Below are positions 1 to 8,902 of a stretch of DNA of 64,000 nucleotides, one piece after another. Origin of the DNA: an uncultured Flavobacteriaceae bacterium. GTDB taxonomy: Bacteria > Bacteroidota > Bacteroidia > Flavobacteriales > Flavobacteriaceae. The first letter of the stretch is position 1. Every line of letters starts with the position of its first letter. The DNA lies in the NCBI GenBank assembly GCA_947495135.1, contig CANLXN010000009.1:52165-116164 (forward strand), read 5' to 3'. A model generated the notes under the pieces. The model made no database searches and was not told the origin of the DNA. It saw only the letters and a program-made list of their open reading frames with translations. The translations under genes were made by a program, and so were the position numbers.

Positions 1-292
1 TGTAATATTTAAAAAAGCCCAGCAAGCCAAGGTTAAAAACCAAACTAGCTGTCAATAATAATTTTCTGTTTTTATTTTTCTTCTCTTTGGACAAGGCTAG
101 ACCTATTCCATAATCTACTAAGGTACTCGCAGCAATAAGTGCTAAAAAGCGATAGTCCCACCAACCATAAAAAATATAACTCGCCAACAGCAACAGCACA
201 TTTTGCGCTAGATGTTGTCCTTTCAACACAAACCAATACAGTATGAAAACTGTAGGCAGAAAGATGAGAAATGGAAGTGAGTTAAAAAGCAC
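1..292 (-). CDS. MBOAT-family membrane O-acyltransferase, N-terminal part (cut by window edge)
   Basis: The frame runs off the left edge, so only about 97 N-terminal residues are visible. It opens at a GTG (290-292) with LFNSLPFLIFLPTVFILYW and continues with SYIFYGWWDYRFLALI, which is the usual opening of AlgI/DltB-type MBOAT proteins. These are polytopic membrane enzymes that transfer acyl groups, often acetyl, to polysaccharides. The GTG start is inferred because no ATG gives this conserved beginning. It lies 42 nt downstream of the last glycosyltransferase in the same direction, so it is probably the next gene of the polysaccharide operon and may acetylate the polymer. The active-site histidine lies outside the window. 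Confidence 0.8.
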   Translation of the reverse strand, partial: MLFNSLPFLIFLPTVFILYWFVLKGQHLAQNVLLLLASYIFYGWWDYRFLALIAASTLVDYGIGLALSKEKKNKNRKLLLTASLVFNLGLLGFFKYY

Positions 293-334
293 TTTTTACG
301 TTGTTTGGTTGATTTGTTGATTCGCTATATTTAA

Positions 335-1507
335 TTATTCAATGTAGAACTCTAAGAACTCTTCCTTTTGCTTCTCCATAGAAAAATCTGTTTTCACCCT
401 CTGTCTAGCATTTTGAGACATCACTTTTCGTTCTCCTTCTGAAAGTTTCAAAACGTCTAAAATTTTATCGGCAAGCGCATTTTTATTACCTTTTTCAACC
501 AACCAACCTGTTTCTCCATCGACTACATTTTCTGGTAAGCCTCCAGTATTGCTCACCACAGAAATGATACCCATGGCTTGTGATTCTAATACCGCATTGC
601 AGAAACCTTCATTTAAACTAGGCTGCAAATATATATCGGTTGTTTTTAAAAACTCTAAGGTATCTGAATGAGCCATTTTTCCATGAAAAACAATTTGTTC
701 ACTTAAACCCAATTGATAAGCCTGATAAAGATAGCGTTCTATGTCTTTAGTACCACCTCCACCCAAAATATGATACGTGAAATTAACACCTTTTGCTTTC
801 AAAACTTGCATTGCCGAAATGGAGGTATCCAATCCTTTAATCCAATGCAAACGAGCTACCGTAACTAGTTTAAGTGGATCCTTCATGGTCGAAAATCTAG
901 ACTCGGGAAGCGAATCAATCGACACCGCGGGGGTGATAAGCTGAAAAGCAACCGACTTAGAAAGTCCCATTTGGTAGGCTCGCTCCAATAAATACTTAGA
1001 AATACTATGAACTTTATCTACTCGTTTCCAAAGTAAATCGTAACAGTCTGGATGCTTTAATGGGTACACATTAATATCAAAACCCCTAAAACTAACTGCC
1101 ATTTTCGCTCCTATGGCTTCAGCGGTATATTCTTTCCCCAATGCTTGCGTCGCAAATCCGAAGTGCAACCAATCTACCTTCTGTGATAAAATGTGAGCAT
1201 TGAGATAAACCCTTTTCAAAATTGCTGCTTTGGAGGTGTCTTGATTCTTTTCTAAACGCACAAACCGTCTCACCTTTCTCATACTTGCAAGAAGCATTAA
1301 AAAAGTCCAAAACATCGCAATTAGCTGCATCCACTTCCACCGAAATACACGCGGCGCAACAGCCACCTCACATAATTTGAACGCCGGATCTCTATGCTGT
1401 ACGAATACAATCACCGTATGCCCATTTGCTTTTAACCCTTTAATTTTGGACGTAAAAAAAGTTTCGGAATAAGCGGGAGTTGAAGAAAGAACTAGACCAA
1501 TGCGCAT
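335..1507 (-). CDS. glycosyltransferase family 4 (GT-B fold)
   Basis: This 390-residue protein has the layout of a retaining GT4 enzyme: an acceptor-binding N-terminal half starting MRIGLVLSSTPAYSETF, and a nucleotide-sugar-binding C-terminal half with VARLHWIKG followed by the E-x7-E pair at Glu300/Glu308 in EGFCNAVLESQAMG and then NTGGLPENV. It probably adds a sugar to the lipid-linked repeat unit on the cytoplasmic face of the inner membrane. The donor and acceptor cannot be read from sequence. It follows the sulfotransferase gene with a 3-nt gap, so it is translated as part of the same operon. Confidence 0.85.
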   Translation of the reverse strand: MRIGLVLSSTPAYSETFFTSKIKGLKANGHTVIVFVQHRDPAFKLCEVAVAPRVFRWKWMQLIAMFWTFLMLLASMRKVRRFVRLEKNQDTSKAAILKRVYLNAHILSQKVDWLHFGFATQALGKEYTAEAIGAKMAVSFRGFDINVYPLKHPDCYDLLWKRVDKVHSISKYLLERAYQMGLSKSVAFQLITPAVSIDSLPESRFSTMKDPLKLVTVARLHWIKGLDTSISAMQVLKAKGVNFTYHILGGGGTKDIERYLYQAYQLGLSEQIVFHGKMAHSDTLEFLKTTDIYLQPSLNEGFCNAVLESQAMGIISVVSNTGGLPENVVDGETGWLVEKGNKNALADKILDVLKLSEGERKVMSQNARQRVKTDFSMEKQKEEFLEFYIE

Positions 1508-1510
1508 TGC

Positions 1511-2299
1511 TTAAGATTTTTTGTGTTGTGCGCACATGGCGTTAAAAAAAAGGTATTCATCTGTTAGCATCTCTCGCGCTTTCTGTTCCTGATCTGCTGT
1601 AATCTCCACTTCTACTTTTTTACCAAAACTGCGTTCCTTTTTAACTTCCAAGCTAATTCCTACCACCTTACTCAGGTCTTCAATTGCTTCGTTGAAAGCT
1701 TCTTGAAAATATACTCTATTTAGTCCATTGCAAGTAGAAATTGCTTCATGTACGTCGAACGTTTCAGAAAACATAAATAACTGATTGCTGAAATGTTTCC
1801 GTGGAAGTAATTCTAAAAACTCGTCAAAATTTTGCCCCAACCACTTTGTCTGTTTAATAAGGGTATCGTAATAAGGCTCTTGAGAGTAGGCGGTCTTTGG
1901 ATCTAGTGCAACAATGTGTAAATAATATTTGTACAAAGACAAAAGTCGCTTGTAGGGATCTCGAAGCATACAGAATGTAAAAGTATCTGCAGGTAACTTT
2001 AAATCCCAAATAGGCATATGCGAATTTCCGTAGAAATACCGTCCGTCTTCAATGAAAGGCTTATTATTTCTTACAAAAACATACTTGTCTTTTACTAAAA
2101 TTGGCTCTCGCTTTACTTGTTTTAAACTATAACCTGCCAATCCCCAAAATGCCGAATTAACACTAGTTCCAGCGCTTTTCCTTATATGCACATGATACAT
2201 CCGAGCAAAGCCATCTAAATAAGGAGCTTGTTGCTCGTACACCTTGTTAGCGCGAGTTCGTTTCCAATTTCTATGGTATCGTTTTAGGAGTGTTCTCAT
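1511..2299 (-). CDS. sulfotransferase, HIPKTAGT type (Sulfotransfer_2-like)
   Basis: This 262-residue protein carries a PAPS-binding 5'-phosphosulfate loop, HIRKSAGTS at residues 38-46, a variant of the HIPKTAGTS loop typical of carbohydrate sulfotransferases. It also has a plausible 3'-phosphate site, MLRDPYKRLLSLY, around Arg113 to Ser121. Enzymes of this family move sulfate from PAPS to sugar hydroxyls. It overlaps the preceding sulfotransferase gene by 4 nt. Its place among glycosyltransferases suggests it sulfates the polysaccharide. The N-terminus is short and basic (KRYHRNWKRTR), with no clear membrane segment, so it is probably cytoplasmic. The sulfated position is unknown. Confidence 0.8.
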   Translation of the reverse strand: MRTLLKRYHRNWKRTRANKVYEQQAPYLDGFARMYHVHIRKSAGTSVNSAFWGLAGYSLKQVKREPILVKDKYVFVRNNKPFIEDGRYFYGNSHMPIWDLKLPADTFTFCMLRDPYKRLLSLYKYYLHIVALDPKTAYSQEPYYDTLIKQTKWLGQNFDEFLELLPRKHFSNQLFMFSETFDVHEAISTCNGLNRVYFQEAFNEAIEDLSKVVGISLEVKKERSFGKKVEVEITADQEQKAREMLTDEYLFFNAMCAQHKKS

Positions 2300-3156
2300 G
2301 CCTCTCTTAGAAATTGTTTTGGATATAATGACATCCCAAAAATGTCAAAAATAGCGTTGATCTGCAAATACTCCTCTCCGGTAAATCCCAGCGCTTCGTT
2401 TGCCCCGCGAACAGTGCTTTTTGGATGTGTTTTGGTGGATGGCTTACTGTATTCTTTTTTAATAGCTGAAATAGGCTCCAAATTAAAGTCTTTACACAGT
2501 TGTAGATAGACCTTAATGTCTGCGCGTAAATCTTCATGCTTCACCACTCGAAACGTATCCGATTTCTTATACAAATGCTCTAAAGGAACTACATTTTCCA
2601 AACACCAACGAAGGGCCAATTTTTCAAGATCTGTATACGTATCGATCGTATTTAGGTCGAAATTATAAGTATGTTTAACTAAATCTACCAATTCAGTCTG
2701 ACTTTTAAACCTGTCCATATCGTACAACCAAGGAAACTTTACACGTTGCTGCGATAAAAGTACGTCGTATGGATTGCGGATAATTTGGACCACTGGAATT
2801 TCGAAATAATCGTGCATGAATTGAGCCGATAGGTTACAGCGAACAAACTTGATGACAAATTTCTTAGGCACAAAAGGCCAGAGATGTCGCTTGTATTTCC
2901 TGTTGCTATTCTGGGCAATCCAATCGCTGTCTACCCTATTGGCAAATACTCTTTTTAGATAGTTCGTTGCTTTTTTAAATCCGTTAGGAGCGGTTATTAA
3001 TCGATCACAGATCAGCGGTCCGTGTTTTGTTCGAGTGCTGTGTTCGGGCTCAAAGAGCATTCGGTAGCGGTGTTGCTTAGCAATGGTTTCACTCAACCAA
3101 CTTGTTCCACTTCTTGCCGAGCCTACCACAATGATATGTTTATTGAACCTACCCAC
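2296..3156 (-). CDS. sulfotransferase (Sulfotransfer_1/3-like)
   Basis: This 286-residue protein starts with GRFNKHIIVVGSARSGTSWL, in which the 5'-phosphosulfate loop (residues 11-20) lies almost at the N-terminus. The 3'-phosphate motif IIRNPYDVLLSQQ lies around Arg127 to Ser135. This pairing of motifs is characteristic of PAPS-dependent sulfotransferases, of a different subfamily from the neighbouring gene. The start overlaps the upstream GT4 stop by 1 nt and the end overlaps the next gene by 4 nt, so the genes are probably translationally coupled. It probably sulfates the same polymer at another position or residue. Substrate is inferred from context only. Confidence 0.82.
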   Translation of the reverse strand: MGRFNKHIIVVGSARSGTSWLSETIAKQHRYRMLFEPEHSTRTKHGPLICDRLITAPNGFKKATNYLKRVFANRVDSDWIAQNSNRKYKRHLWPFVPKKFVIKFVRCNLSAQFMHDYFEIPVVQIIRNPYDVLLSQQRVKFPWLYDMDRFKSQTELVDLVKHTYNFDLNTIDTYTDLEKLALRWCLENVVPLEHLYKKSDTFRVVKHEDLRADIKVYLQLCKDFNLEPISAIKKEYSKPSTKTHPKSTVRGANEALGFTGEEYLQINAIFDIFGMSLYPKQFLREA

Positions 3157-4262
3157 TAATTCATCTTTGCTTTCACCAAATTGACATAAACGTCTTCACT
3201 TTTTTCAATGAATTGGCGCATCGTGAAGTTTTCCACACAATACGTTCTCAACTCATTCCCTAATGCGATTCGTTCGGGCCCTATATTCTTAAGGTTGGTT
3301 AGTTTTTCAGCCAATTCGCTTGTATTGGATGCTTTAAATAAGAGTTGTGGAAAACCGTTCAGCACAAAATTGATTCCTGAAATATCTGAGCCGAGTACAG
3401 GAACTGCCATACACATTGCCTCTACCAGCGCCATAGGCATTCCTTCTTTTCTACCCTCATTGAGGGTTGGAATTACATAGACATCACTTTCGGCAATAAA
3501 AGGTCGTACGTCGGCTTTTTTTCCGAGAAATTGTATTTGTTTTTCCACACCTAATTCAACACATAGCTCTTTCAGCTTGGTTAAATAAGTAGCTTCACTT
3601 CCACCTACCACATTCAAGCTAACGGCAGGATCGTTCATTTGAGCCACTGCATTTATTAAAACTTCAATTCCTTTAACTGGAACCAGATTTGCAACGGTCA
3701 CAATTTTAAACTGTTTTTGATCTATAATTTTTTGTGGAAAATGACTCGGATTGTAATACTCGGTATCGATACCAAGTGGCACCAGTTTCTGATTCTTTTT
3801 GTAGCTGAAATATTCGCTCATTTCAGCATTGATTGTAAAAATAAAATGTGCTAGATAACTTCTAATCTTCCAGTGTTTATTCCCCCAGCTCATGGCTTTC
3901 TTAGTGTACACCCATTTAACTCCCGCTTTTCTTGCAGCAAGCACTTCGGTCCAATCGCTGCTCCAATGCCACGAATGTACAATATCAAACTGATGTTCTT
4001 TAAAAAACCGAGCTATGGGTTTTAGTCTTGAGTTAAGGGAAGAATATGGCCTATAATTGGTCGTAGTTTTCACTAAGTAAATTGGAAACCCAAGTTTTTC
4101 TACTTCCGCGAAAAAAGCTCCTCTGTCGTGATCGCATGCAATGGAAACTTCAAACTTAGCAGCGTCTAAGCCTGATGCAAGATCGTATAAAACCTTGGTA
4201 CTTCCTGCAGTTTCAAAATTTGGAATCGTAAAAAGTATTTTGATCTTTCTAGGCATCTTCAA
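3156..4262 (-). CDS. glycosyltransferase family 4
   Basis: This is a 368-residue GT-B enzyme. The N-terminal half reads KILFTIPNFETAGSTKVLYDL, with the early glycine/serine-rich loop of GT4 proteins. The C-terminal half has VANLVPVKGIEVLI and the E-x7-E motif at Glu273/Glu281 in KEGMPMALVEAMCM, followed by VLGSDISG. It overlaps the upstream asparagine-synthase-like gene by 14 nt. A second ATG two codons in would shorten the overlap to 8 nt. It is expected to build the repeat unit on the cytoplasmic side. Donor sugar is not predictable. Confidence 0.85.
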   Translation of the reverse strand: MKMPRKIKILFTIPNFETAGSTKVLYDLASGLDAAKFEVSIACDHDRGAFFAEVEKLGFPIYLVKTTTNYRPYSSLNSRLKPIARFFKEHQFDIVHSWHWSSDWTEVLAARKAGVKWVYTKKAMSWGNKHWKIRSYLAHFIFTINAEMSEYFSYKKNQKLVPLGIDTEYYNPSHFPQKIIDQKQFKIVTVANLVPVKGIEVLINAVAQMNDPAVSLNVVGGSEATYLTKLKELCVELGVEKQIQFLGKKADVRPFIAESDVYVIPTLNEGRKEGMPMALVEAMCMAVPVLGSDISGINFVLNGFPQLLFKASNTSELAEKLTNLKNIGPERIALGNELRTYCVENFTMRQFIEKSEDVYVNLVKAKMN

Positions 4263-5661
4263 ATAATTTCATTCGCAAAGCTAAGGTTAAAAGCATACTT
4301 ACAGGATGTGAGTAATACACTGGATCTTCTTTTAAAAATTTAGTGTAAAACTGTTCTATAATTTCTTCTGAAATATGCTCCGATAAATTTCCGTCGAACA
4401 ACTGCCTCTTTAATTGAGCGTTATTTTCTTTTCCAACAAACTGAAGCTCCCAATTTCGCTCTATAAACGGACTGCCCAAGACAGCTTTCGTCTCACGTTT
4501 CAACTTATCCACTATCCGAAACGGTAGGTTTTTAGAAGTTTTGCTTTTGTGGTAATCGTATAAATTATATGGTTTATGATCCTGCCAAGTTACCTTTGCC
4601 AATCCTTCACTCCTTTTTTTGATATAGGCAATTTGCAATTTACGATCTGCCAAATATTCTTCTGGAATGGTGCAAATAAACGCACACATTCGATTGTCGT
4701 AATACGGTAAACTTATGGGGTGTTTTTGAGCAAATATGGCTAGGTTTGTGCTCGTCCATCGCGGCGCCCAGTACAACGATTTGAAGGCTCTCATCTTGGC
4801 ACTCACGTTGTCGATTTCAATCTTTTGAAGTAAGTCGGAAATGCGTCTATTTAAATAGTCTTCAAACACACCTTCTAACTTCCAAGAGGCCCAAAGCGCA
4901 TTTGCCAGTTCCATCCCTCCTTTTTTAACCACTTTTTTCACTACTAGCTCAGGTAAATCAACCTCTTGGGTTCCCTCTGGTGCGCCTCTATCAAAAAGAA
5001 CGTCTCCCCAATGTCCTAGCGAGAAAACTTCTCCCATGGAATCGAATTCATCAAAAATTGCCATTTGCCGTGGATGCGTAAATTCACTATAGCAGTTATT
5101 AATTTTAGCGAGTTCATCGATTGTTTCCCATAAATATCCTTTAGGAATCTCGTATTTTTTAAATTCAAAATTACATACCTCTGCCAAAGATTTCGAAATT
5201 GCGGTCTCTGCATAACCACCTTTAAACTGGTAACTATACGAAAACACATCTTTCTGTAAATGGTATAGCGCCGCAGCCTGAGAACGGCTGTCCAAGCCAC
5301 CCGATAGCGGCAAAATAACTTTCCTGTTTCCAACTTGCTCGGCTGTAATCCTTTCAAAGAGCGTTGTAAACTCTTGTAATGCGTCCTCAAAAGAGATGGC
5401 TCTAGGCGAATAATGCCACTTAAAATTAGGCGTACTATTTAACAAAAAACCAGCTGCATCAATCTCGTTGGTGGAAGCAGGCGCCAATGCCACCTCATCT
5501 CTGAAATAAGTATCGGTATCCCAAAAAAATCCAGTAGCAGCAAACAAACAAATCGCTTCTTTATGCAGCTCATGCTTACCTTCCACTTTAGCGAAAGTGG
5601 TCGTTACTGGAATAATAGGAGTTGTTGTTGTTTTCAAAGGTTTACGCCCGTTTGCGGACAA
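4249..5661 (-). CDS. asparagine-synthase-like amidotransferase lacking the glutaminase domain
   Basis: The protein carries the ATP-pyrophosphatase P-loop LPLSGGLDSRSQAAAL (SGGLDS at residues 120-125) of AsnB-type synthetases. There is no N-terminal Ntn glutaminase domain and no start with Met-Cys, so ammonia must come from elsewhere or another nucleophile is used. AsnB-like genes in O-antigen clusters are thought to convert sugar uronic acids to uronamides. The HexNAc dehydrogenase in this operon would supply such an acid. The start is uncertain: this frame opens with TTG two codons after the upstream stop, which lies in the same frame, while a GTG at 5586 would give a start closer to the conserved AICLFAATGFFW segment. 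Confidence 0.75.
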   Translation of the reverse strand: MSANGRKPLKTTTTPIIPVTTTFAKVEGKHELHKEAICLFAATGFFWDTDTYFRDEVALAPASTNEIDAAGFLLNSTPNFKWHYSPRAISFEDALQEFTTLFERITAEQVGNRKVILPLSGGLDSRSQAAALYHLQKDVFSYSYQFKGGYAETAISKSLAEVCNFEFKKYEIPKGYLWETIDELAKINNCYSEFTHPRQMAIFDEFDSMGEVFSLGHWGDVLFDRGAPEGTQEVDLPELVVKKVVKKGGMELANALWASWKLEGVFEDYLNRRISDLLQKIEIDNVSAKMRAFKSLYWAPRWTSTNLAIFAQKHPISLPYYDNRMCAFICTIPEEYLADRKLQIAYIKKRSEGLAKVTWQDHKPYNLYDYHKSKTSKNLPFRIVDKLKRETKAVLGSPFIERNWELQFVGKENNAQLKRQLFDGNLSEHISEEIIEQFYTKFLKEDPVYYSHPVSMLLTLALRMKLFEDA

Positions 5662-5667
5662 AATTAA

Positions 5668-6861
5668 TCAATCCCGATTAGACTGTAGGCATTTTAGATA
5701 CAAAGCTTCCATGTTTGCCACCATCGAGTTAACTGGATGCTGCTCTTCCACCTTTTGCCTCGCTTTTTTTCGTTGAGCGATGATTGCGGTTTCGGGCATT
5801 TCAGAAAAACTAATTAAGGCTTCGCACATCGCGGTAGCATCCCTAACAGGAACAATCGCCCCACAATTATCAGACAGCAGTTCTTCCACGCCTCCGCAAT
5901 TAGTGGAAATCACTGGAAGTCCAATAGCCATTGCCTCAACCACTACATTAGGCAATCCTTCTTTTATGGAAGAGAACAATAATACATCTGCCCTATTCAT
6001 GAGTTCATAAACTTCTTGCTGACTCACTTTTGGAAGTAACTCCACCTCTTTCTGTAACCCCAAATCGTGCGCCAAGTATTCCAACTCTTCATTACCTTTA
6101 GCTCCAACAATGCAATAATTAAAAGCCATTCCGGCCTCTTTCATCATTTTACAGGCTCTCAGCGCATCACTATATCCCTTAATCCAATGAGGACGTCCAA
6201 CAGATATTAAATTGAGCTCCGCATTCTTTTGGTAATTTTCGCTAAATGGCAAAGCGTTCAATTCGAATCCAGAATACACCACTGCATCTATTTTACTTGC
6301 GCTCGTATAAATCTCATCGCCCACCCTAGACATTCCTTTGGAAACTGAATGAAAACCATCGAGTTGAGGGTATTTTTTCTGAAGATATTTAAAATTGGTC
6401 GGTTCTACGAAAGGCCGTACGTTATTTTGATATCCACGCTGACTAAGAATGATCTTTGTTTTTTTCTGTTCTAAAAGTTTCTCCACCCACGGTAAAAGTG
6501 AGGGCCATTGCACATGTAGAATATCTGGCGAGATCGCAGAGACGGTATTACTGAAATTAATTTGTTTAAGCTCCTTTTTCCGAAGAAAAAAAAGGGCCGC
6601 TAGTACCTTGAAGAATTGCCCTAAATTACCCTGAAAAAGTGTTTTGAAAGAAATTAAAAAGCTAGTCGATAGCAAATGCAGCAAACTTTCTGAACTACCA
6701 AGACTTTTATAAATCACTCCTGGGACTTTATCCACAATACTTTTTTCAAAACCAACAATATAAACACGGTGATTAACAGCCAACCCTTTCGCCAACCTAT
6801 TGATAAAGGTTGTAGCCCGTAAACTCCCGTCGAAAATAATTATTTTGAGAGGCGCAGCCAT
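5668..6861 (-). CDS. glycosyltransferase family 4
   Basis: This 397-residue GT4 enzyme has SVGRPHWIKGYSDAL at the start of its nucleotide-sugar domain and an E-x7-E pair at Glu301/Glu309 in KEGLPNVVVEAMAIG, followed by STNCGGVEELL. The N-terminal half carries a hydrophobic stretch around residues 65-95, consistent with membrane association. The start directly abuts the stop of the next GT4 gene. Its TGA stop is in the same frame as the following asparagine-synthase-like gene and only two codons before that gene's first possible start. It is probably one of the assembly enzymes of the repeat unit. Confidence 0.84.
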   Translation of the reverse strand: MAAPLKIIIFDGSLRATTFINRLAKGLAVNHRVYIVGFEKSIVDKVPGVIYKSLGSSESLLHLLSTSFLISFKTLFQGNLGQFFKVLAALFFLRKKELKQINFSNTVSAISPDILHVQWPSLLPWVEKLLEQKKTKIILSQRGYQNNVRPFVEPTNFKYLQKKYPQLDGFHSVSKGMSRVGDEIYTSASKIDAVVYSGFELNALPFSENYQKNAELNLISVGRPHWIKGYSDALRACKMMKEAGMAFNYCIVGAKGNEELEYLAHDLGLQKEVELLPKVSQQEVYELMNRADVLLFSSIKEGLPNVVVEAMAIGLPVISTNCGGVEELLSDNCGAIVPVRDATAMCEALISFSEMPETAIIAQRKKARQKVEEQHPVNSMVANMEALYLKCLQSNRD

Positions 6862-7947
6862 TTATGAATTTAAAAGTTGATGGTATAACTTCACTAAAAG
6901 GGCCGTTTCATTAGCGACTGCGTAATTACTGTGCACGTGTTTGATGGCAGTTTCAGAAAACGATTGATACTTCTCCTTGTCTGCGAACAGCCCCATCATC
7001 GACTTGGCTGCTTGTTCGTTCTCATGAGGAGCAACGCTAAAACCAGAGGCTCCATCCACAATGGTTTCTGGAAGTCCTCCTCTATTAGATACAATTGCAG
7101 GAACTCCATGTGCCTGCGCTTCTAGCACCGATACCCCCAAGGATTCGCTCATACTCAATTGCAAAAAGAAATCGTAGTTCCCCAATCTCTTTTTAAGTTC
7201 ATTATTATCTACTTTCTCTAGGCAATTAACAGTATCTCCAAGATTGTATGCATCAATTAAATAGTATAATTGTCCAAGATCTGGACCATCGCCATAGACA
7301 TCGTATTGCACTGGGATGCCCGCTTCCTTTATAGCTTTAATGGTCCTCAAATTTCCATCGATGTTCTTTTCCCAGGTCATACGGTGCGCCGACATTACCT
7401 TCATAACACCATCGCTAGGGGATTTAGGAGAACTATGAGTAGCTTCTCCGAAGGAAACAGGTACCACATGGATCTTATCTGCTGCAACACCCCATTTTTG
7501 TAAATATTCTTTTTGGTGTTTGCTCACCACTGCGAAGGCATCCACAAGATGTGCTTGTTCTTTGTAAAACTGTTGCCATTTTTTATAGACCCAAGGCTTC
7601 ACATAGGTATCGGCTCCGCGAAGGGTAATAATTATTTTAGGTCTTTGATGGCTTGGTATTGTGAGTAATTCTGAAATTTTCGAGAACAGGTACGAGTGCT
7701 GCAAATGAACAATATCGAAGTTATTCATCACCTCCAAGTCTGATCGTTGCGATTTTGAGAGTCCGAATTTCGTGAGCTTATTGCTTACCTTTTTTGCAAG
7801 ATTGGTTTCATTTCCGAAGAAATCTGCACCATCCTCTTTATACGACAACGTTTTTAGGGAGATCTCATCAATCAATGCACGAAGTGTTAACCAAAGATAA
7901 TTCTGGTAGGTTTTGGGCATTTCATCATACACGTACAATACTTTCAT
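6862..7947 (-). CDS. glycosyltransferase family 4
   Basis: This 361-residue GT-B protein has the GT4 pattern: ITLRGADTYVKPW in the acceptor half, VMSAHRMTWEKN at the start of the donor half, and SESLGVSVLEAQAHG with Glu268/Glu276 as the E-x7-E pair, then SNRGGLPETIVDG. It ends exactly where the next GT4 gene begins and starts 6 nt after the GT2 gene upstream, so it belongs to the same transcript. No signal peptide or membrane segment is apparent. The sugar specificity is unknown. Confidence 0.84.
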   Translation of the reverse strand: MKVLYVYDEMPKTYQNYLWLTLRALIDEISLKTLSYKEDGADFFGNETNLAKKVSNKLTKFGLSKSQRSDLEVMNNFDIVHLQHSYLFSKISELLTIPSHQRPKIIITLRGADTYVKPWVYKKWQQFYKEQAHLVDAFAVVSKHQKEYLQKWGVAADKIHVVPVSFGEATHSSPKSPSDGVMKVMSAHRMTWEKNIDGNLRTIKAIKEAGIPVQYDVYGDGPDLGQLYYLIDAYNLGDTVNCLEKVDNNELKKRLGNYDFFLQLSMSESLGVSVLEAQAHGVPAIVSNRGGLPETIVDGASGFSVAPHENEQAAKSMMGLFADKEKYQSFSETAIKHVHSNYAVANETALLVKLYHQLLNS

Positions 7948-7953
7948 GTCCTT

Positions 7954-8901
7954 TTACTTTTTGAGCAAATTGTATCCCTTTTTGAATAAACGGTAAGATA
8001 TAAAACCCACTATAATTCTGAGGGCAGTTTTGTAATCTTTTATTCGAAGGTGAGATCCAACTGCCTTTTTGAATAAGTACCAACTGTTACCCGCCTTAGT
8101 GTAAAGTGCTCGTCGAAGAAATTTGAAGTAACGCATAGCGATAAATTTTTGCACTACTTTATAATCTGCCATTCCGTTTTTTCTAAGCAATTGCACATGC
8201 TTCTCTCGGGCTTTAATATCAGATTCTATTTCGGCGATATTGATCTTATCCAATTCCTGAAATAACGAGTTCTCATGAATTCTATATTCGATAAGTGGAT
8301 TGTTTATGTAGGCAATATTGGGCTCCTTGTACAACATTCTAAGATTGAAATCCCAATCGTCCATATTACGAATGTCCTCATCAAACAATGCATGGTGTTG
8401 TTCAAGAAATGTTCGTTTCCAAACAGGTCCTGAAACGTAAAATGTAATTCGTCCTTCTAAGTAATCTAGAATTTCATTTTCGGAAATTATATTGTTTTCA
8501 TCGATCTTAATTCCTGTATCTAGATTGATTCGTTCCAATTTAGCGACCACGGCATCTGTCCCCTCCGTTATTTGTTCCACATAGGTCGCCAACGCATGTG
8601 GCTTATACAAATCGTCACTATCGAACCACTGGACATAATTCCCTTTGCTCTTGGAAAAGCCGTGATTTCGACAGCTATTAGGACCTTTGTTCATCTGAGA
8701 CGGACGGTGCATATATTGAAATCGGTTGTCCTTGGCTAGCCAATTTTCCATTAAGGAGGCCGTTTCATCTGTACTACCATCGTCTACCACAATACATTCC
8801 CATTGGGTGTAGGTTTGGCTATGGATACTTTCTAGCGTATCTCCAATAATATGAGCTCTATTATAGGTAGGAATTATGATCGAAATAAACGGACTTTCCA
8901 T
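7954..8901 (-). CDS. glycosyltransferase family 2
   Basis: This is a GT-A fold enzyme of 315 residues. The nucleotide-binding start is ISIIIPTYNRAHIIGDTLES, followed by VVDDGSTDE (Asp40/Asp41) and the metal-binding DSDD at residues 94-97 in VQWFDSDDLYK. A later NMDDWDFNLRML segment fits the catalytic-base region of GT2 enzymes. It is closely similar to the neighbouring gene at 8903-9868 over the first 100 residues, including the rarer NSCRNHGF block, so the pair probably arose by tandem duplication. The genes are 1 nt apart. It is expected to transfer one sugar to the growing lipid-linked chain. Confidence 0.86.
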   Translation of the reverse strand: MESPFISIIIPTYNRAHIIGDTLESIHSQTYTQWECIVVDDGSTDETASLMENWLAKDNRFQYMHRPSQMNKGPNSCRNHGFSKSKGNYVQWFDSDDLYKPHALATYVEQITEGTDAVVAKLERINLDTGIKIDENNIISENEILDYLEGRITFYVSGPVWKRTFLEQHHALFDEDIRNMDDWDFNLRMLYKEPNIAYINNPLIEYRIHENSLFQELDKINIAEIESDIKAREKHVQLLRKNGMADYKVVQKFIAMRYFKFLRRALYTKAGNSWYLFKKAVGSHLRIKDYKTALRIIVGFISYRLFKKGYNLLKK

Positions 8902-8902
8902 A

